Positions 7,903 through 18,549 are shown, counted from the stretch's first letter. The stretch: 22,610 nucleotides of DNA from Ophiostoma sp. CBS 140.51 (GCA_029298735.1 JANSLP010000443.1:1-22610); one strand, 5' to 3'. Program-made: numbers and translations. Notes: generated by a model not told the origin, from the letters alone.

Positions 7903-10900
7903 ATGCGGGTCATTGCATCGTTGGCTAGCCTCTTGTTGATGGTAGCCTGCCACGGGACGACGACTATTGCCTCTCACGTGTACGAACGAAACCGCGAATT
8001 CAACAACCTCACGAGAGCCGCCGAGAGCTCGGTCTTCAACCACTCCTCGCAAGCCACTTTCGGCCAGTTAATCGGCCTCGTCCGTGATGGAAGTCCCAAA
8101 GGGGCGCTTTTTTGCCGGGACGGCGTGTGCGAAGATGTATGTATGAACCGCGTAGACCATTGTCCTGCCTGATATAATGTGCGAATACTAACATCACTGA
8201 TCTATACAGGGTTCATGTATGCATCTTCCTTCCTTCTTTGCTTAAATCGACTTCTTCCTAACCAGTCTTATTTCTCTCTTTCGTCTAGGTTGCGGCAAAA
8301 ACGGCAAGTGTGGTTTCGAGGCCGAGAACTGTGGCCCGGGCAACTGCACCAGCAACTGCGACGCCAAGGCCATGTGTGGCCGCATGAGCAAGGATGGCAA
8401 GCGACCCTGTGGCATGAATCTCTGTTGTTCGTGGTCGGGATGGTGCGGACACGAGGTAAGTAGCCAGATGATCGCACTACGTGGCATTCCGTGGCATGAT
8501 AAAGAGAGGCTGACGTCGTCTGCAGAGCGTGCATTGCCAGCACGCCGACGGATTTGGTCCTGGAAAAGGTGACTGCCAAAAGGGCATGGGCTACTGTGGC
8601 GATCCTGGTATGCTGCGTTCCTTACCTCCCTACCTGTATATTCTCATGTCAATACCTCGATATGTTTGCTGATGAGAAAAACAGCCCCCATGATGCCCAA
8701 GATCCACGGCGGCAGCTCGTCCTCGGGCCGCAAGATTGGCTACTGGCAGAGCTCCAACATCCACAAACGGCAGTTCAAGAACGGCAAGTTCAAGTGCCCA
8801 CCCATTCGGCCAGGCGACATTCCGCTGCAAGGCAACAACATTCCCCTTGGCGGAAGCTGGACACACCTGTACTATGCATTTGGTGCGATCAACCCCCGGA
8901 CGTTCAAGGTCGTGGACGACCCCTCAAAGCAGTCTTTGTACAGCGAGTTTACAAACTTGAAATATCGACCCAACGGGCCTCAGGTGCGTTAAAATCTGCC
9001 CCTCTCTGTTTGCTTCTTGTGCACTTGTTTCCACGTATAAATGTGTACACTGGTTGACGATGTCTTCCGACAGACATGGTTTGCCATTGGCGGCTTCGAC
9101 TTTAGCGATCCGGGTGTTGATCCCGATGCCGAGACCGACACCGATCCGGATGTCTCAACACACAGTGCCTGGTAAGCCGTCTCTGGGGCAATGGGCAAGA
9201 AATTAAATGAGAAACACGTGTCTAATCATTTTTCTCTTTGTTAGGAGCGACATGGCATCCACTGCCGACAACCGTAAGATGTTTATTAATTCACTGGTGG
9301 CCTTCATGGACAAGCATGGGTTCCAGGGCGTGGACCTCGACTGGGAGTATCCCGTGTCTGAAGACCGGGGCGGTCGTGACGAAGACATGGCAAATTTTGT
9401 GTCTCTTGTCAAGGAGATGCGACAAGTATTTGGCACAAAATACGGCATCAGCGTGGCATTGGCACCAGATATCTGGTACTTGCGATGTGAGTTTTTTTTT
9501 TTCACGGCCGCGACACATAAACTCGCATCTACTAACATGAAATAGACTATGATGCCATCGCTATGCAGCCTTATGTCGACTGGTTTGGCTTCATGGCTTA
9601 CGATCTTCACGGTGTCTGGGCCTCGGACAGCAAGCAACAGAAGGTCCGCGGCCAGACCGATGCCGACGAGATCTACAATGACATCGTCCCGCTCTCTTTT
9701 GAGGGCCTCGACTTTTCCAAGATCAACTTTGGCATGGCCCTCTACGGCCGAGGGTTCAAGCTTGCCGGTAAGTGTCTATACTCCAATCGGCACGAATAAG
9801 TACACGAGGCTTACAAAACAGATCCTGCGTGCCACGCCATGGACGGCAGCTGCGCTTGGACAGACGGCAGCGAGCCAGGCGACTGCACCAGTTTCTCTGG
9901 TGTCCTTTCGTACGACGAGATCATGGCCAAAGTCGCCAATGCCAAGCGACGGAGTAAGCCTGGGCCGGTCCTAGACTCCAAGGCCATGATGAAATATTTT
10001 ACCTGGGGCGATAACCAGGAGAACTGGATTGGCTACGACGATGCCGACACCTGGCAGATGAAGAAGACCAATTTGGCCGACAAGTACGGCTTCGGTAAGA
10101 ATGAAGCCAGAAAAAAAAAGAAAGGAAACGAGTCAATGATCAGTGCTAACATTTAATTTCTCGTGAACAGGAGGCACAATGTTTTGGTCTGTGGACTTTT
10201 GTAAGTATCTAAGAGACCATGATGCAAAATGCGAATATCCCGTCAAATCCCGTCAACCACTACTGCTAACACTCGACTACAGTGGGCCAAGGTGCCAACA
10301 CGTCCGACGTCTACCTCGACCCGGCGCTGGTCTGCAACGACGGCTCGCCGAGCACGCGGATTGCCTCGTGTCAAGCACCCTGCCGGTTCGTTATGCCCCA
10401 GTGTGCCATCCCGACTACTACCATCACGGCCACCTACACCGTCTCCGTAGAAGTGTACGATGGTCTGTCCAAGACCGAGACATCGACCTTCACCACTGCC
10501 GTCACGGTGACGACCGATACGGTCTCTTTTGACCCCGTCTATGTGGGCGGTGGGCGCAGCGGCGGTGATATGTTTACGCCTGTGCCCGTTGTTCCTATGC
10601 CCTCGGTGGTCGTACCAATTACCCACAATGGCCAGCCGACGTCGCGAACCGTGGTGCTGCCCAATTGGCCGACCACGGGAGAATGGCCACGGCCTAGTCC
10701 AACGGGCGGCCAAGATCCGTGGCAGCCGCCGGCGAATCCGAGCAGCACCACGTCGAGCCGCTCCAGCAGCAGCGACGACGACGACGACGACCAGACCAGC
10801 ACAGCTCCCTGGACACCTGAGGTGTCTTTCCCGCCGCGACCCGCATCTACCCCGTTCACGAACACCCGGACGTACCCGACGCGGTCGTTTTCTACATCGA

Positions 10901-13900
10901 CGACGACGACGACGACGACTGCAGCGGCTGCGGTCCTACTCTGGCCATCCTCGTCGGCCCAGTTCACGGACCAGGACGACAACAACGACGATGAGATTTC
11001 ATGTGATGCCTGGTTCTTTATGGTCAGTTGGCTCGTCCCTATAGCGATATCGGCAAATTTTCTCCCAGCGAAGCACTGCAATTCTAACGGAACTCATCAC
11101 TGGCTTTAGATCTGCATCAGAATAGGCGGGTTTAGACTCAGGGGCATCCGGTTCAAGATCCCTCTGCCAGCCGGCCTCTACATGTACGTTTCCGCCCTTG
11201 ATGTATCTCAAAATCCGAAGAATGTCTCCCTAACCATGGAAAAAAACGCAGCTGGCCGCCGCCGCCTGGTACAATCGACCCGCCGCCCGGGATCCAATTC
11301 TCCATCAAACCCGAGCCACACATTACCATCACGTAGGTTGTGCTTCCCATTTGGCAACCGCAAACACATCTAGATCCATGACGATCATGCCTAACAAATC
11401 TCCAGACGTGGCAATGATGGCAAATGGACAACGCCGCGACAAGACCAGGACAAGACGTCGTGCCAGCACAGCACGACTGTCCACGACACGTTCGTATCTG
11501 TTACGGAGGTGGTGCACGGAAGCAGCACACAGACGTCGACGGTGTATTCGACCGAAGTGCCTCGCACCGGGTGTACCGATGGAATTGAAGCCACGGCCAC
11601 GACAACAATAGCATCCGCGACCTGTCCTCCCGCAGCAGAGCCGACGGATGAGATCGGCCTTGAAATCATCAACATTGGTGTGATTCCATCGTCGGACATG
11701 GACGTGGACCCGGATGCAAATACAGACACCGACACCGACACCGACGACATGGTAACCAAAGATGCCGTCGATTCGTCTGGCGAGGCAACCCAAGCGTCAC
11801 AGCGTTTAGAGCATCTGCCTTACCCATTGCTTCCACGGGACAGTGAAATGCAACAAGTCGACGCACCATTTGATTGCATCTACTTTGGAGCCATGTTGAT
11901 CTTCCCGCGCGATCCCTTTGACTCGTTTGACATTAGCCTCCACCTGGCCGCGTTTCGGTTCACGTCGCTTCTCGATCAGCAAGTACATTCTCTCAGTTAT
12001 ACCACCATCGAGGCACCGTCGCACAACTACTTCACGGCCGCGTTTCATCTAGAATTTTACACGCAGAGACTGCGGGAGGAGCTCAACGCCGACCCACTGG
12101 CAAGCAAGGTAGGCACAGACTTCTCTGCAGGGGCGGTCTCTGTCGTCGTTCTTCCACTTACATTCGCATTCTAGATCTGGGGTCCGTTCTACCCCCTTTC
12201 CGACGTAGCCGCGGGTGCGGCTGTCACCTCACGGCGTTCTCAACAAAAACGACAAAGTAGCGGCTTCAAAGACATACGGAACAACTCGCTGTCGGATGTT
12301 TTTCCCAGTTCGTTGACCGACCCTGTATCCGATGCTCTCCTTACACACAAACGCGGCGCCGAGGTGAAGGAGGTGACGGGGGCTTGGGAACTGTCACAGA
12401 TCTCGGTGCCTCGAACGTACACCTGGTCCAAGAAGCACTACACAGTAGGCAACGGCTTATACAACTACTACTTCCACGAGACCACGGGCGTCGGCCAGAA
12501 GATCTACATTGTCGAAGTGTATGGCGGCGTGTTGAATAGCCACACGGTATGTACTGGGAATGGCAAACAGAGAGAGAGACGAACGACAGACAACAGACAA
12601 TAGATTAACCCAAACTATAGGAGTTTGATAACAACAAGGTTGTCAACCTGCCCATGAAAATGTATGGCGGCCGCCCCTCTACAAGCCAGAGCACCACGGA
12701 TCACGCTATGGTGGTGGCGGCGCAGGCGATGGGCAGGTCCCTCGGTGTCGCGCGGCGTGCCAGCATCTATGCCGCATCGAATGGCTGGGTGGGCCAGACC
12801 ACGGCTAAAGGCACGATGAAGTACGTTCGCCTCCTAGAAGCGTACGTCGTCGTCCTGGAGCACATTGCCAACGACCCCGCACATGGGGGCACGGGGATGT
12901 CGTCCGTCGTCAACTTCAGCCACAAGTACAAGCGAACGGTGGGGGCTCTCAGCAGGCTTGAGGCTGCCCTGAATGGAGTGATACGTGCGTTTTCCTTTTC
13001 TTTCCTACTTTTTTTTCTTTTCTTGTGGCTGTCCAAGCAAGCGACTAACTTTTGTTCACTCTCTCATCTTCTGCAGTCGCCGTCCTGTTGGAACTCCACG
13101 AACTGGGCGCTGTCTTGACCATTTCCGCCGGCAACGACGGACAGGCGGTCAGTCCGAAATTCTCCATACCACAGGTTTTTGCGGACCCAGACTTGATTAC
13201 GAGACTGCCGTTTGCTGGCGTGCAAAACGAAGAAGGTGCGTTGACTCGCTGTTCGTTGTTCGCTGATGTGTCCAAGGACTAACAATTTCCCGTCATCGAT
13301 GCCCCCAATGCAGGTCTCAAAGATCTCGCCAACTCCATCATTCTTGTTGGCGCAACCGACATCGACACGAACCTAGCCTATTTCAGCCAAGAGGACGGCA
13401 AGCTTGTCCAGGTCCACGCCCCCGGCGCAGAGGTATTGGGCCCCGTGCGATTGAACGAGTACGGTTTAAGTAGCGGCACCTCGTTCTGTATGTAACCTCT
13501 CCGCGCATGTTCGGCGCTGGTCAGGATGGACGGCACTTTACGAATGCTAACAAAGACCACAGCTGCGCCCCTTGTCGCTGGCCTCGCCGCCTACTTTCGG
13601 GCTCTTCCGAATCCCTTCCTCCAGGACAAACTCACTAACCCTCGCAACGTGGTCCGTTCCTTTCTTTCGTCCATTGTTTTTTTACTGGCAGAAAGCCAGT
13701 TTCTTGCTTTTTTGCAACTACAGGTCACTAACTCTCGGCATTGGTGGTGACCTAGAAATATCTCATTACGAAACTATCGCGAAGGGTTCAGATAACCCAG
13801 CAGGTACCTGACCAGCCGCAACAGCCTCAGGCACGAGCACCACCGCAGCCCCCGCCCAACGGGCCGAAGACACCAACTGTCTGGAACGGCCAACTGCCTC

Positions 13901-15023
13901 CCAAGTCCCAAGCCGGGACGGACATGTCGTGCCTGGATCCGGCCAATGTCCAGGCGATGACGCCGGCGCAAAAGAAGCTGTGTCCCGACGTCAACAACAG
14001 CCGGTTCTGGACAGAGTTGAATTTCTGGAGCGACCCGGTCAACGACGAGCCATCGCCGCCCGGGAGTGATGGGTCTGGCGGCAACAACGGTGGCGGCATT
14101 ACCTGGCGGCCGGGTGACCCTGGACCTCTGTGCCCCGGTGGTGGGCCGGTCAGCAGCCTCGGCGGCCGGATGATGATCGGCCCGCTCCTGGGTTCTGGGA
14201 CGTGCGGCCTTGCTTGCAACACCGACTGGTACTGCGACGAGTGGCCCGAAGGACCTCCCCCCTTCTACAGTGACCCGCTGGATCCGGTACGTTTTCCTTT
14301 CACCCCTACGTGATTTCTATGCCGGATGGACAGCTGACCATGTGGCTTTCTTTGACTGTACAGAACAACCCGTACAAGGACAGCCGCAACGGCACCTACC
14401 CCGGCAGCGGCGTAGTCAGCCCGGGCGGGACCGAGAGCAATGCCCCACCGCCACCACCATCACCATCATCGTCATCTCCGCCGCCTCCGCCGTCACCGCC
14501 GCCGCCACCTCTATCGTCCGCACCGCCGCCTCCGTCCGCCGGCCCTACTCATTCTGGCCCTCCGCCGCATCCGTCTTTGCCCAATCGGCCGCCACCAACT
14601 CCTCCGCCCCCAGAATACACCTGCTTCTACGTCTTTTACACCGTGTCGACGTTTCAGCAGAGCGTCTACTTTTTTGCTGCCACTAGGGACGGCGACTGGA
14701 CCATGGGTTGCAACGGCGGCAACAGCGCCTGGCAGACGGGGGGCGTGGATGGGTCCAACTGCTGCACGGGATTTAGCGTGCACGCCGTCAACTACCAGAC
14801 GAACAAGGTGCGCTGGACGATCACAACGCCCAACACCCAGCAGGCGACTACACTCGAGGGCTCGCTGAAATCCAATGCGTGCACAGATTTGGGCAACATT
14901 GGATCCTTCCCTAGTTTGGTCGACTATTGCAACTACGCGGCGATTGTCAACACGTGTCCCGACAAGCCCTTTAAAAGCAGTTTCAAGCCGGTTACTATTG
15001 GACCTCTGGGTCACACATGTTAA
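7903..15023 (+). CDS. Secreted CBM18-GH18 chitinase fused to a subtilase-like (S8) domain
   Basis: I resolve 21 exons (1866 aa): 7903-8136, 8210-8216, 8289-8455, 8526-8607, 8685-8983, 9074-9171, 9245-9486, 9546-9767, 9822-10094, 10171-10200, 10283-11022, 11110-11183, 11252-11332, 11406-12108, 12175-12546, 12621-12984, 13077-13235, 13314-13487, 13563-13651, 13756-14286, 14364-15023. All junctions are in phase with GT-AG ends. Residues 1 to about 18-24 are a signal peptide; 81-140 a Cys-rich region with a hevein-type chitin-binding motif (CCSWSGWCG at 126-134); about 177-552 a GH18 domain with catalytic Glu330 in GVDLDWEYP and Tyr395 in MAYD. About 690-790 is an Asp/Ser/Thr linker, 1085-1470 an S8-like domain (GTSFSAP at 1437-1443, SAGNDG with oxyanion Asn1349), about 1675-1732 a Pro-rich stretch, then a Cys-containing C-terminus. 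GH18 members hydrolyse chitin. No LysM is seen. It resembles killer-toxin-like subgroup C chitinases; the subtilase part is atypical. A two-gene alternative would need an unseen stop and start near 11.0-11.5 kb. Confidence 0.85.
8210..8216 (+). other. 7-nt microexon of the chitinase gene
   Basis: Seven bases (GGTTCAT) lie between a 73-nt intron (8137-8209; donor GTATGT, branch ACTAAC, acceptor ACAG) and a 72-nt intron (8217-8288; donor GTATGC, branch CCTAAC, acceptor CTAG). Joining exon 1 directly to 8289 would put the chitin-binding region out of frame. With these seven bases the protein reads CEDGSCCGKNGKCGF, the usual Cys motif at this place in fungal chitin-binding proteins. Confidence 0.75.
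12175..13651 (+). other. Subtilase-like (S8) module within the chitinase protein
   Basis: Exons 15-19 encode residues 1085-1470. In order: dibasic KR1110 and KR1144, then GVGQKIYIVEVYGG (1189-1202), where subtilases normally have the catalytic Asp in a VIDTG motif. Here Glu1198 takes that position, with two extra residues before the following SHTEF. Next TDHAMVVAA (1234-1242), where the catalytic-His motif HGTxVAG belongs; His1236 is kept and the rest is altered. Then TISAGNDG (oxyanion Asn1349), IILVGATD, HAPG, and GTSFSAPLVAGL with Ser1439. The fold call is firm from motif order; activity is doubtful because two of the three motifs are changed. It is spliced in phase to the GH18 part. Confidence 0.8.
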
Positions 15024-15475
15024 TAGGACACGTATGGTAGAGTCGATGTTGGTGATATGTTTTCTGGAGTCCGGGTGGCGATTGTGGTAAGTGTACGTGA
15101 ATTTTGTCGTTGTCGTAGTAGAATACATGCGGAGCTTCATTAAAGTTGGACCATCCAATACTGAGGAAATCAATGACGACGGTTAGAAGGCGACGAAGAA
15201 GAAAAAATAAACGAAAGAAAAACGAAACGGGACGAAAAACAAACGGAGGGGGGTATATGGAAAGCAATAGACTATACGAGTGTCACACAGACCTAGGAAA
15301 GCCCAAGTACTTACTTTTCTTTACTCTCAAAAATGTATGTGTTCGAGCCCTTGTTAATAACGTAGAAATCCTCGTTACCGCCACCTTGCGTCTAAAAATG
15401 CACGCGGCACCGTGTCGTCGTTGGCCACTAAACGATGTTGCTTTGTATGAAGAGTGCTTTAATCTGATTTGCAAT
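15024..15475. other. Convergent intergenic region
   Basis: This holds the 3' ends of the chitinase gene (plus) and the small secreted-protein gene (minus). It is AT-rich with an A-rich stretch at about 15195-15240. The overlapping frames here are short and carry no protein features. No separate gene is seen. Confidence 0.6.
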
Positions 15476-15904
15476 CTAAAGTAAAACAGAAGTCAAATCG
15501 CCAATATCAGTAAGAAGCTCGAGGATCACAAAAAATCCCGCAATAATTAGCAAGACCTGCCGCTTGTCCACTGGATCCGGCCCATTAAACAGCTCGCTCA
15601 GATCAACAAGGTCAAGAAAGCGATAGAGAGGCATAGCGCGGCCTTCCTGGAAGCCCTTGACTACCTCTGCATGCTTCTTTTGAAAGTATGCCAGGCGGAC
15701 GGGTTTAGTGATGGCGATGCTTCCACCTCCAGACTCGGGGAGCCTGCTGCTGGTGCTCTTCGTGCCATTGCTGGAACGGTGGGCAGTGGAGTTGTTTGCT
15801 AACGTGTCGTTGTAGGAACCAGGAGAGCTGGCGGACTTGGACACAGCCTGTGGCAACGCATATACAGCACCCAGGGCGCCCACAAGCAACCGTAGCCAAC
15901 GCAT
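15476..15904 (-). CDS. Small secreted protein with hydrophobic C-terminal segment
   Basis: A 142-residue protein when started at the ATG at 15904 (MRWLRLLVGALG...), which gives a typical signal peptide ending near ALPQA (residues 16-20). Residues 21-60 are Ser/Asn/Thr-rich with N-glycosylation sequons at Asn32, Asn38 and Asn46. Residues 65-110 are mixed charged and probably helical. Residues 117-142 are strongly hydrophobic, preceded by DKRQ, and could be a membrane segment or GPI signal, although the two Asp at 133 and 136 weaken both readings. There are no cysteines after the signal. I do not recognise a family. The open frame continues upstream to 16165 (229 codons) with another hydrophobic run; I prefer the shorter start because of the signal peptide. 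It is convergent with the chitinase gene, 452 bp away. Confidence 0.6.
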   Translation of the reverse strand: MRWLRLLVGALGAVYALPQAVSKSASSPGSYNDTLANNSTAHRSSNGTKSTSSRLPESGGGSIAITKPVRLAYFQKKHAEVVKGFQEGRAMPLYRFLDLVDLSELFNGPDPVDKRQVLLIIAGFFVILELLTDIGDLTSVLL

Positions 15905-17225
15905 AGCAGCGGAGATGTTCTTAAGAGATGAAATAAACAAAACAGTATAGGGGGACGGGGTACAATGAGTAACACAAAATTCAACTAAAAAAAAAAAGAC
16001 AAGATATTCAACGGGGACAACGCGAATAAACAAGCGGGATTCGTCTGCCTGGGATGCGAATCTATCGCCGGTCTCTTTATACAAAATATCCCCATCCACA
16101 TCTACGATATAATTCAAACGTTCAGATAACGCCAACGTCCCATTGTTTACATTGTCTCCCGCCATTTCCCCCTTGAAATATCCGCCTTCATCTGTCCGAA
16201 CTACGACTAGACAGAGAAACTATTTGATCAGTTTTATTTTCACCACTTTGACCGGGATTCACACCTACCGTTGGTCTTAAAGGAGCAAGTCGTACGGTCT
16301 CTACAGTCCATACCGAAGCACAGAATAAAACTTGACTATTAGAAATAACAGACCGAAGGATTCATTATTGGCAAGCACTCCATTTCGTCAACCTACGAGT
16401 AGGTTCTACTTTCGGTTGGCAACCTATCGACGCGGATTTTAAAAGTGTAGAGCTCCGTACATGTTCCAATACCACTGCTATCCGCCTATGAGGTACAACT
16501 TTTGTGCCAAGAACAGATATCGTCACTATGTGAATGCGAAGCGATACATCCTGATGCATATTCTCTCTAAATACACGTACGTCGTTCCTGCCAACAGTTC
16601 TTACAGACCCAGGGTCCACGGAACGCAGGAATCAGGTCGCCGACGCTAAAAATGCTTAATTTTAGCGCGGCAGATCCACAGAACGGGCAGGGATGTGATC
16701 GGCGAGGCCTAAAAGAGCACTGGCCATGTGGAAGGTCAGGACGAATGATTCCCAACCACACGCATCAAAGGCTCGGCTCCGACGCGAAGTGGTGTTTATG
16801 TCCCCATAAGAAATCCTCCGTACGTGCAACAATGCCTTTGTCCGTCGCATTGCCAATTCAATAATTTGTTGCTTTGCGACGGTCGGGCGCAGGGCCCGGT
16901 CTTCGGTCAAATTGCCTGATATTTGTGCGCGCATTGCTTCTTCTTTTGTATGCCCTATTGCCGCTAAGCCGCGTGCCAAGAAGTGTCCATGCTTAATTCG
17001 TTTGGATGTCTGGAGCCATTGGTGTTGTTTATCACGTTGTGCCGTGTGGCTGTCGTGCCTGAAATGGCCGCTGGGGTTGGATTGTGGCGGGGCACAGTGT
17101 CGAAAATGGACTACGTACGGACTGACATGTCTAGCCATCACGTCGCATCGTGCCAGATAAAAATGCGGTACAGAGAACTGTTGGAAGTTTTCTCAAATGA
17201 AACAAGCACCTGCCTCTTTGAACCT
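15905..17225. other. Intergenic, no gene recognised
   Basis: An open frame of 159 codons on the minus strand (16662-17141) and several shorter ones are present, but none has a signal peptide, a domain, repeats or intron support. The part near 15905-16165 is probably the leader or promoter of the small secreted-protein gene. I see no RNA gene or repeat. Confidence 0.5.
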
Positions 17226-17660
17226 GCATCGTTGTGCCTTTCCATCCCTCCCCCCTCCCCCTCTCTTCCCTTCTTCACTACTCTCCTTCTCCCCTTCTTC
17301 GTCCTTTTCATTTCCGTCTTCTTTTCTTCCCTCTCGACTTCCGATTTTTAATCAACTCACTTCTTCTTCTTCATCTTCGCGTCCTCTTTTTGAGAATCTA
17401 TCCGCCACTGTCTTCTTCTCACATTATTTACCTCACAGTTCTGGTCCATCCGCTTTGCACCGACAGCGCGACTTGACTTACCCTATTGGGCCTTTCATTT
17501 TGCGCAGGCCGTTGTCGGCACCGGAAGGTTCAAATCGTCAATAAATCAACAATCAAATCCTTCGTACCACCTGTCTCCTTGTCTCTTCATATTTTTGTCT
17601 TTTCTTGTTCTTCTTCGATCCCTCTTTCTCTCCATCCACTGAGTTCTATTTAATTTTACT
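17226..17660 (+). promoter_or_regulatory. Pyrimidine-rich leader of the DUF7136-type gene
   Basis: A CT-rich run covers about 17235-17400 and another lies at 17575-17640, ending just before the start codon at 17668. Long CT tracts directly upstream of the transcription start or in the 5' leader are typical of well-expressed filamentous-fungal genes. No clear TATA box was found close by. Confidence 0.5.
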
Positions 17661-17667
17661 GCATATT

Positions 17668-18549
17668 ATGCTCCTCCCCCTCCTGGCATGGGCCTCTGTG
17701 GCCCACTGTATTCTGACAGGTCCCGAAATCAATCCACGTGCCGACGAGGATGCGATCACTGCTGGCATTGTCAATCTTGACCTCATTTTCCCACTCAACG
17801 TCAGCTACACCCCGTTCAAAGAGCCTATGCCCATTGTCTTCGGCCTCAGTCGTCCCGACATTGCTTCTGTTCTTCAGCTTAAGGTCGGCTATCAATTGAT
17901 GGACTACGATGATCCGGTAAACACGTCTGGCGGAAACCAAGTATTTGACTTAACCAAGGGGCCCCTGCCTACGACAAAAGGCAACAGCAGCGATGATCTT
18001 GCCTTTGTTTCCAATTTCAGCGACGAGTCCATTGTCGGCCGCGTCGGTCGGTTCCGTATTGAGATTACAATGGTTTTTATTGCCGGCTCTACCGATGCTG
18101 AAAACGTCACAACGGTCCCCGAGAAAGCAATACCGATAATCACCGAGATGTTTTTCTCCACAGAAGTGTCCGCCGCGGACGGCATCGTCCCCGGAATGGA
18201 GAAGCCCAGTAACGGTTCCAACAATTGCGCGCCTGTTGGTTTGGACCCGTTCTACCTCCCATTCAACGTCACAGATTTCATCACAAAGGACGGTACCCAG
18301 TACGCAGTCGTCTCACATGGTGATTTTCCGCGTCACCATTGTGGAATTCCGGTTGATGCAGACACATCTGCTATCATCGCGGCGGGACCGGCCGCAGCAA
18401 CGACCAGTGCTGCAGCCAGCGCTACAAACACTGCTGCTCAAAACTCGGCCATGCCAGGAGTTGTGCCCGGTGGTTTCATGACCACATTCTGCACTGCGGC
18501 AATCTTGTGCTTCTCAATGTTCGGGGGAGCTCTCTCGCTCCGAATATGA
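17668..18549 (+). CDS. DUF7136-type secreted, probably GPI-anchored protein
   Basis: Single-exon gene for 293 residues; 17668 is the only ATG that opens the frame. Residues 1 to about 14 form a short signal peptide (MLLPLLAWASVAHC). The core opens with TAGIVNLDLIFPLNVSYTPF and MPIVFGL, which matches my recollection of the fungal DUF7136 family (a G-V-V-x-V-D-L-x-F-P-x-N motif followed by PIVF). It carries sequons at Asn44, 85, 106, 116, 146, 182 and 200, and cysteines at 187 and 225 that may pair. Residues 232-262 are Ala/Thr/Ser-rich, and 264-293 form a hydrophobic tail, a standard GPI-attachment layout with a likely omega site near Asn259-Ser260. The expected place is the outer plasma membrane or cell wall. 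The family's molecular function is unknown to me. It is the last intact gene before the RIP-mutated right flank. Confidence 0.72.
   Translation: MLLPLLAWASVAHCILTGPEINPRADEDAITAGIVNLDLIFPLNVSYTPFKEPMPIVFGLSRPDIASVLQLKVGYQLMDYDDPVNTSGGNQVFDLTKGPLPTTKGNSSDDLAFVSNFSDESIVGRVGRFRIEITMVFIAGSTDAENVTTVPEKAIPIITEMFFSTEVSAADGIVPGMEKPSNGSNNCAPVGLDPFYLPFNVTDFITKDGTQYAVVSHGDFPRHHCGIPVDADTSAIIAAGPAAATTSAAASATNTAAQNSAMPGVVPGGFMTTFCTAAILCFSMFGGALSLRI

Noticed and set aside
10539..11081. 180-codon minus-strand frame
   Set aside because: Antisense of the chitinase linker; Val and Gly runs are complements of Asp/Thr codon repeats.
12109..12174. In-frame continuation through this stretch as coding sequence
   Set aside because: It ends in a stop at 12172-12174, while a GTAGGC donor and a CTAG acceptor give an in-phase 66-nt intron leading into the S8 domain.
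13652..13755. Acceptor at about 13722 (CTACAG) for intron 19
   Set aside because: It gives an in-frame stop soon after; the acceptor at 13755, preceded by CACTAAC, yields KYLITKLSRRV, which joins NPRNV in frame and fits the end of S8 domains.
14511..15173. 220-codon minus-strand frame
   Set aside because: Antisense of the last chitinase exon; no protein features and it runs through the sense-coding Cys region.
15905..16165. 87-residue N-terminal extension of the small secreted protein
   Set aside because: It would bury a good signal peptide in the interior; treated as leader, although not excluded.
16662..17141. 159-codon minus-strand frame
   Set aside because: No signal peptide, motif or conserved composition; left as intergenic.
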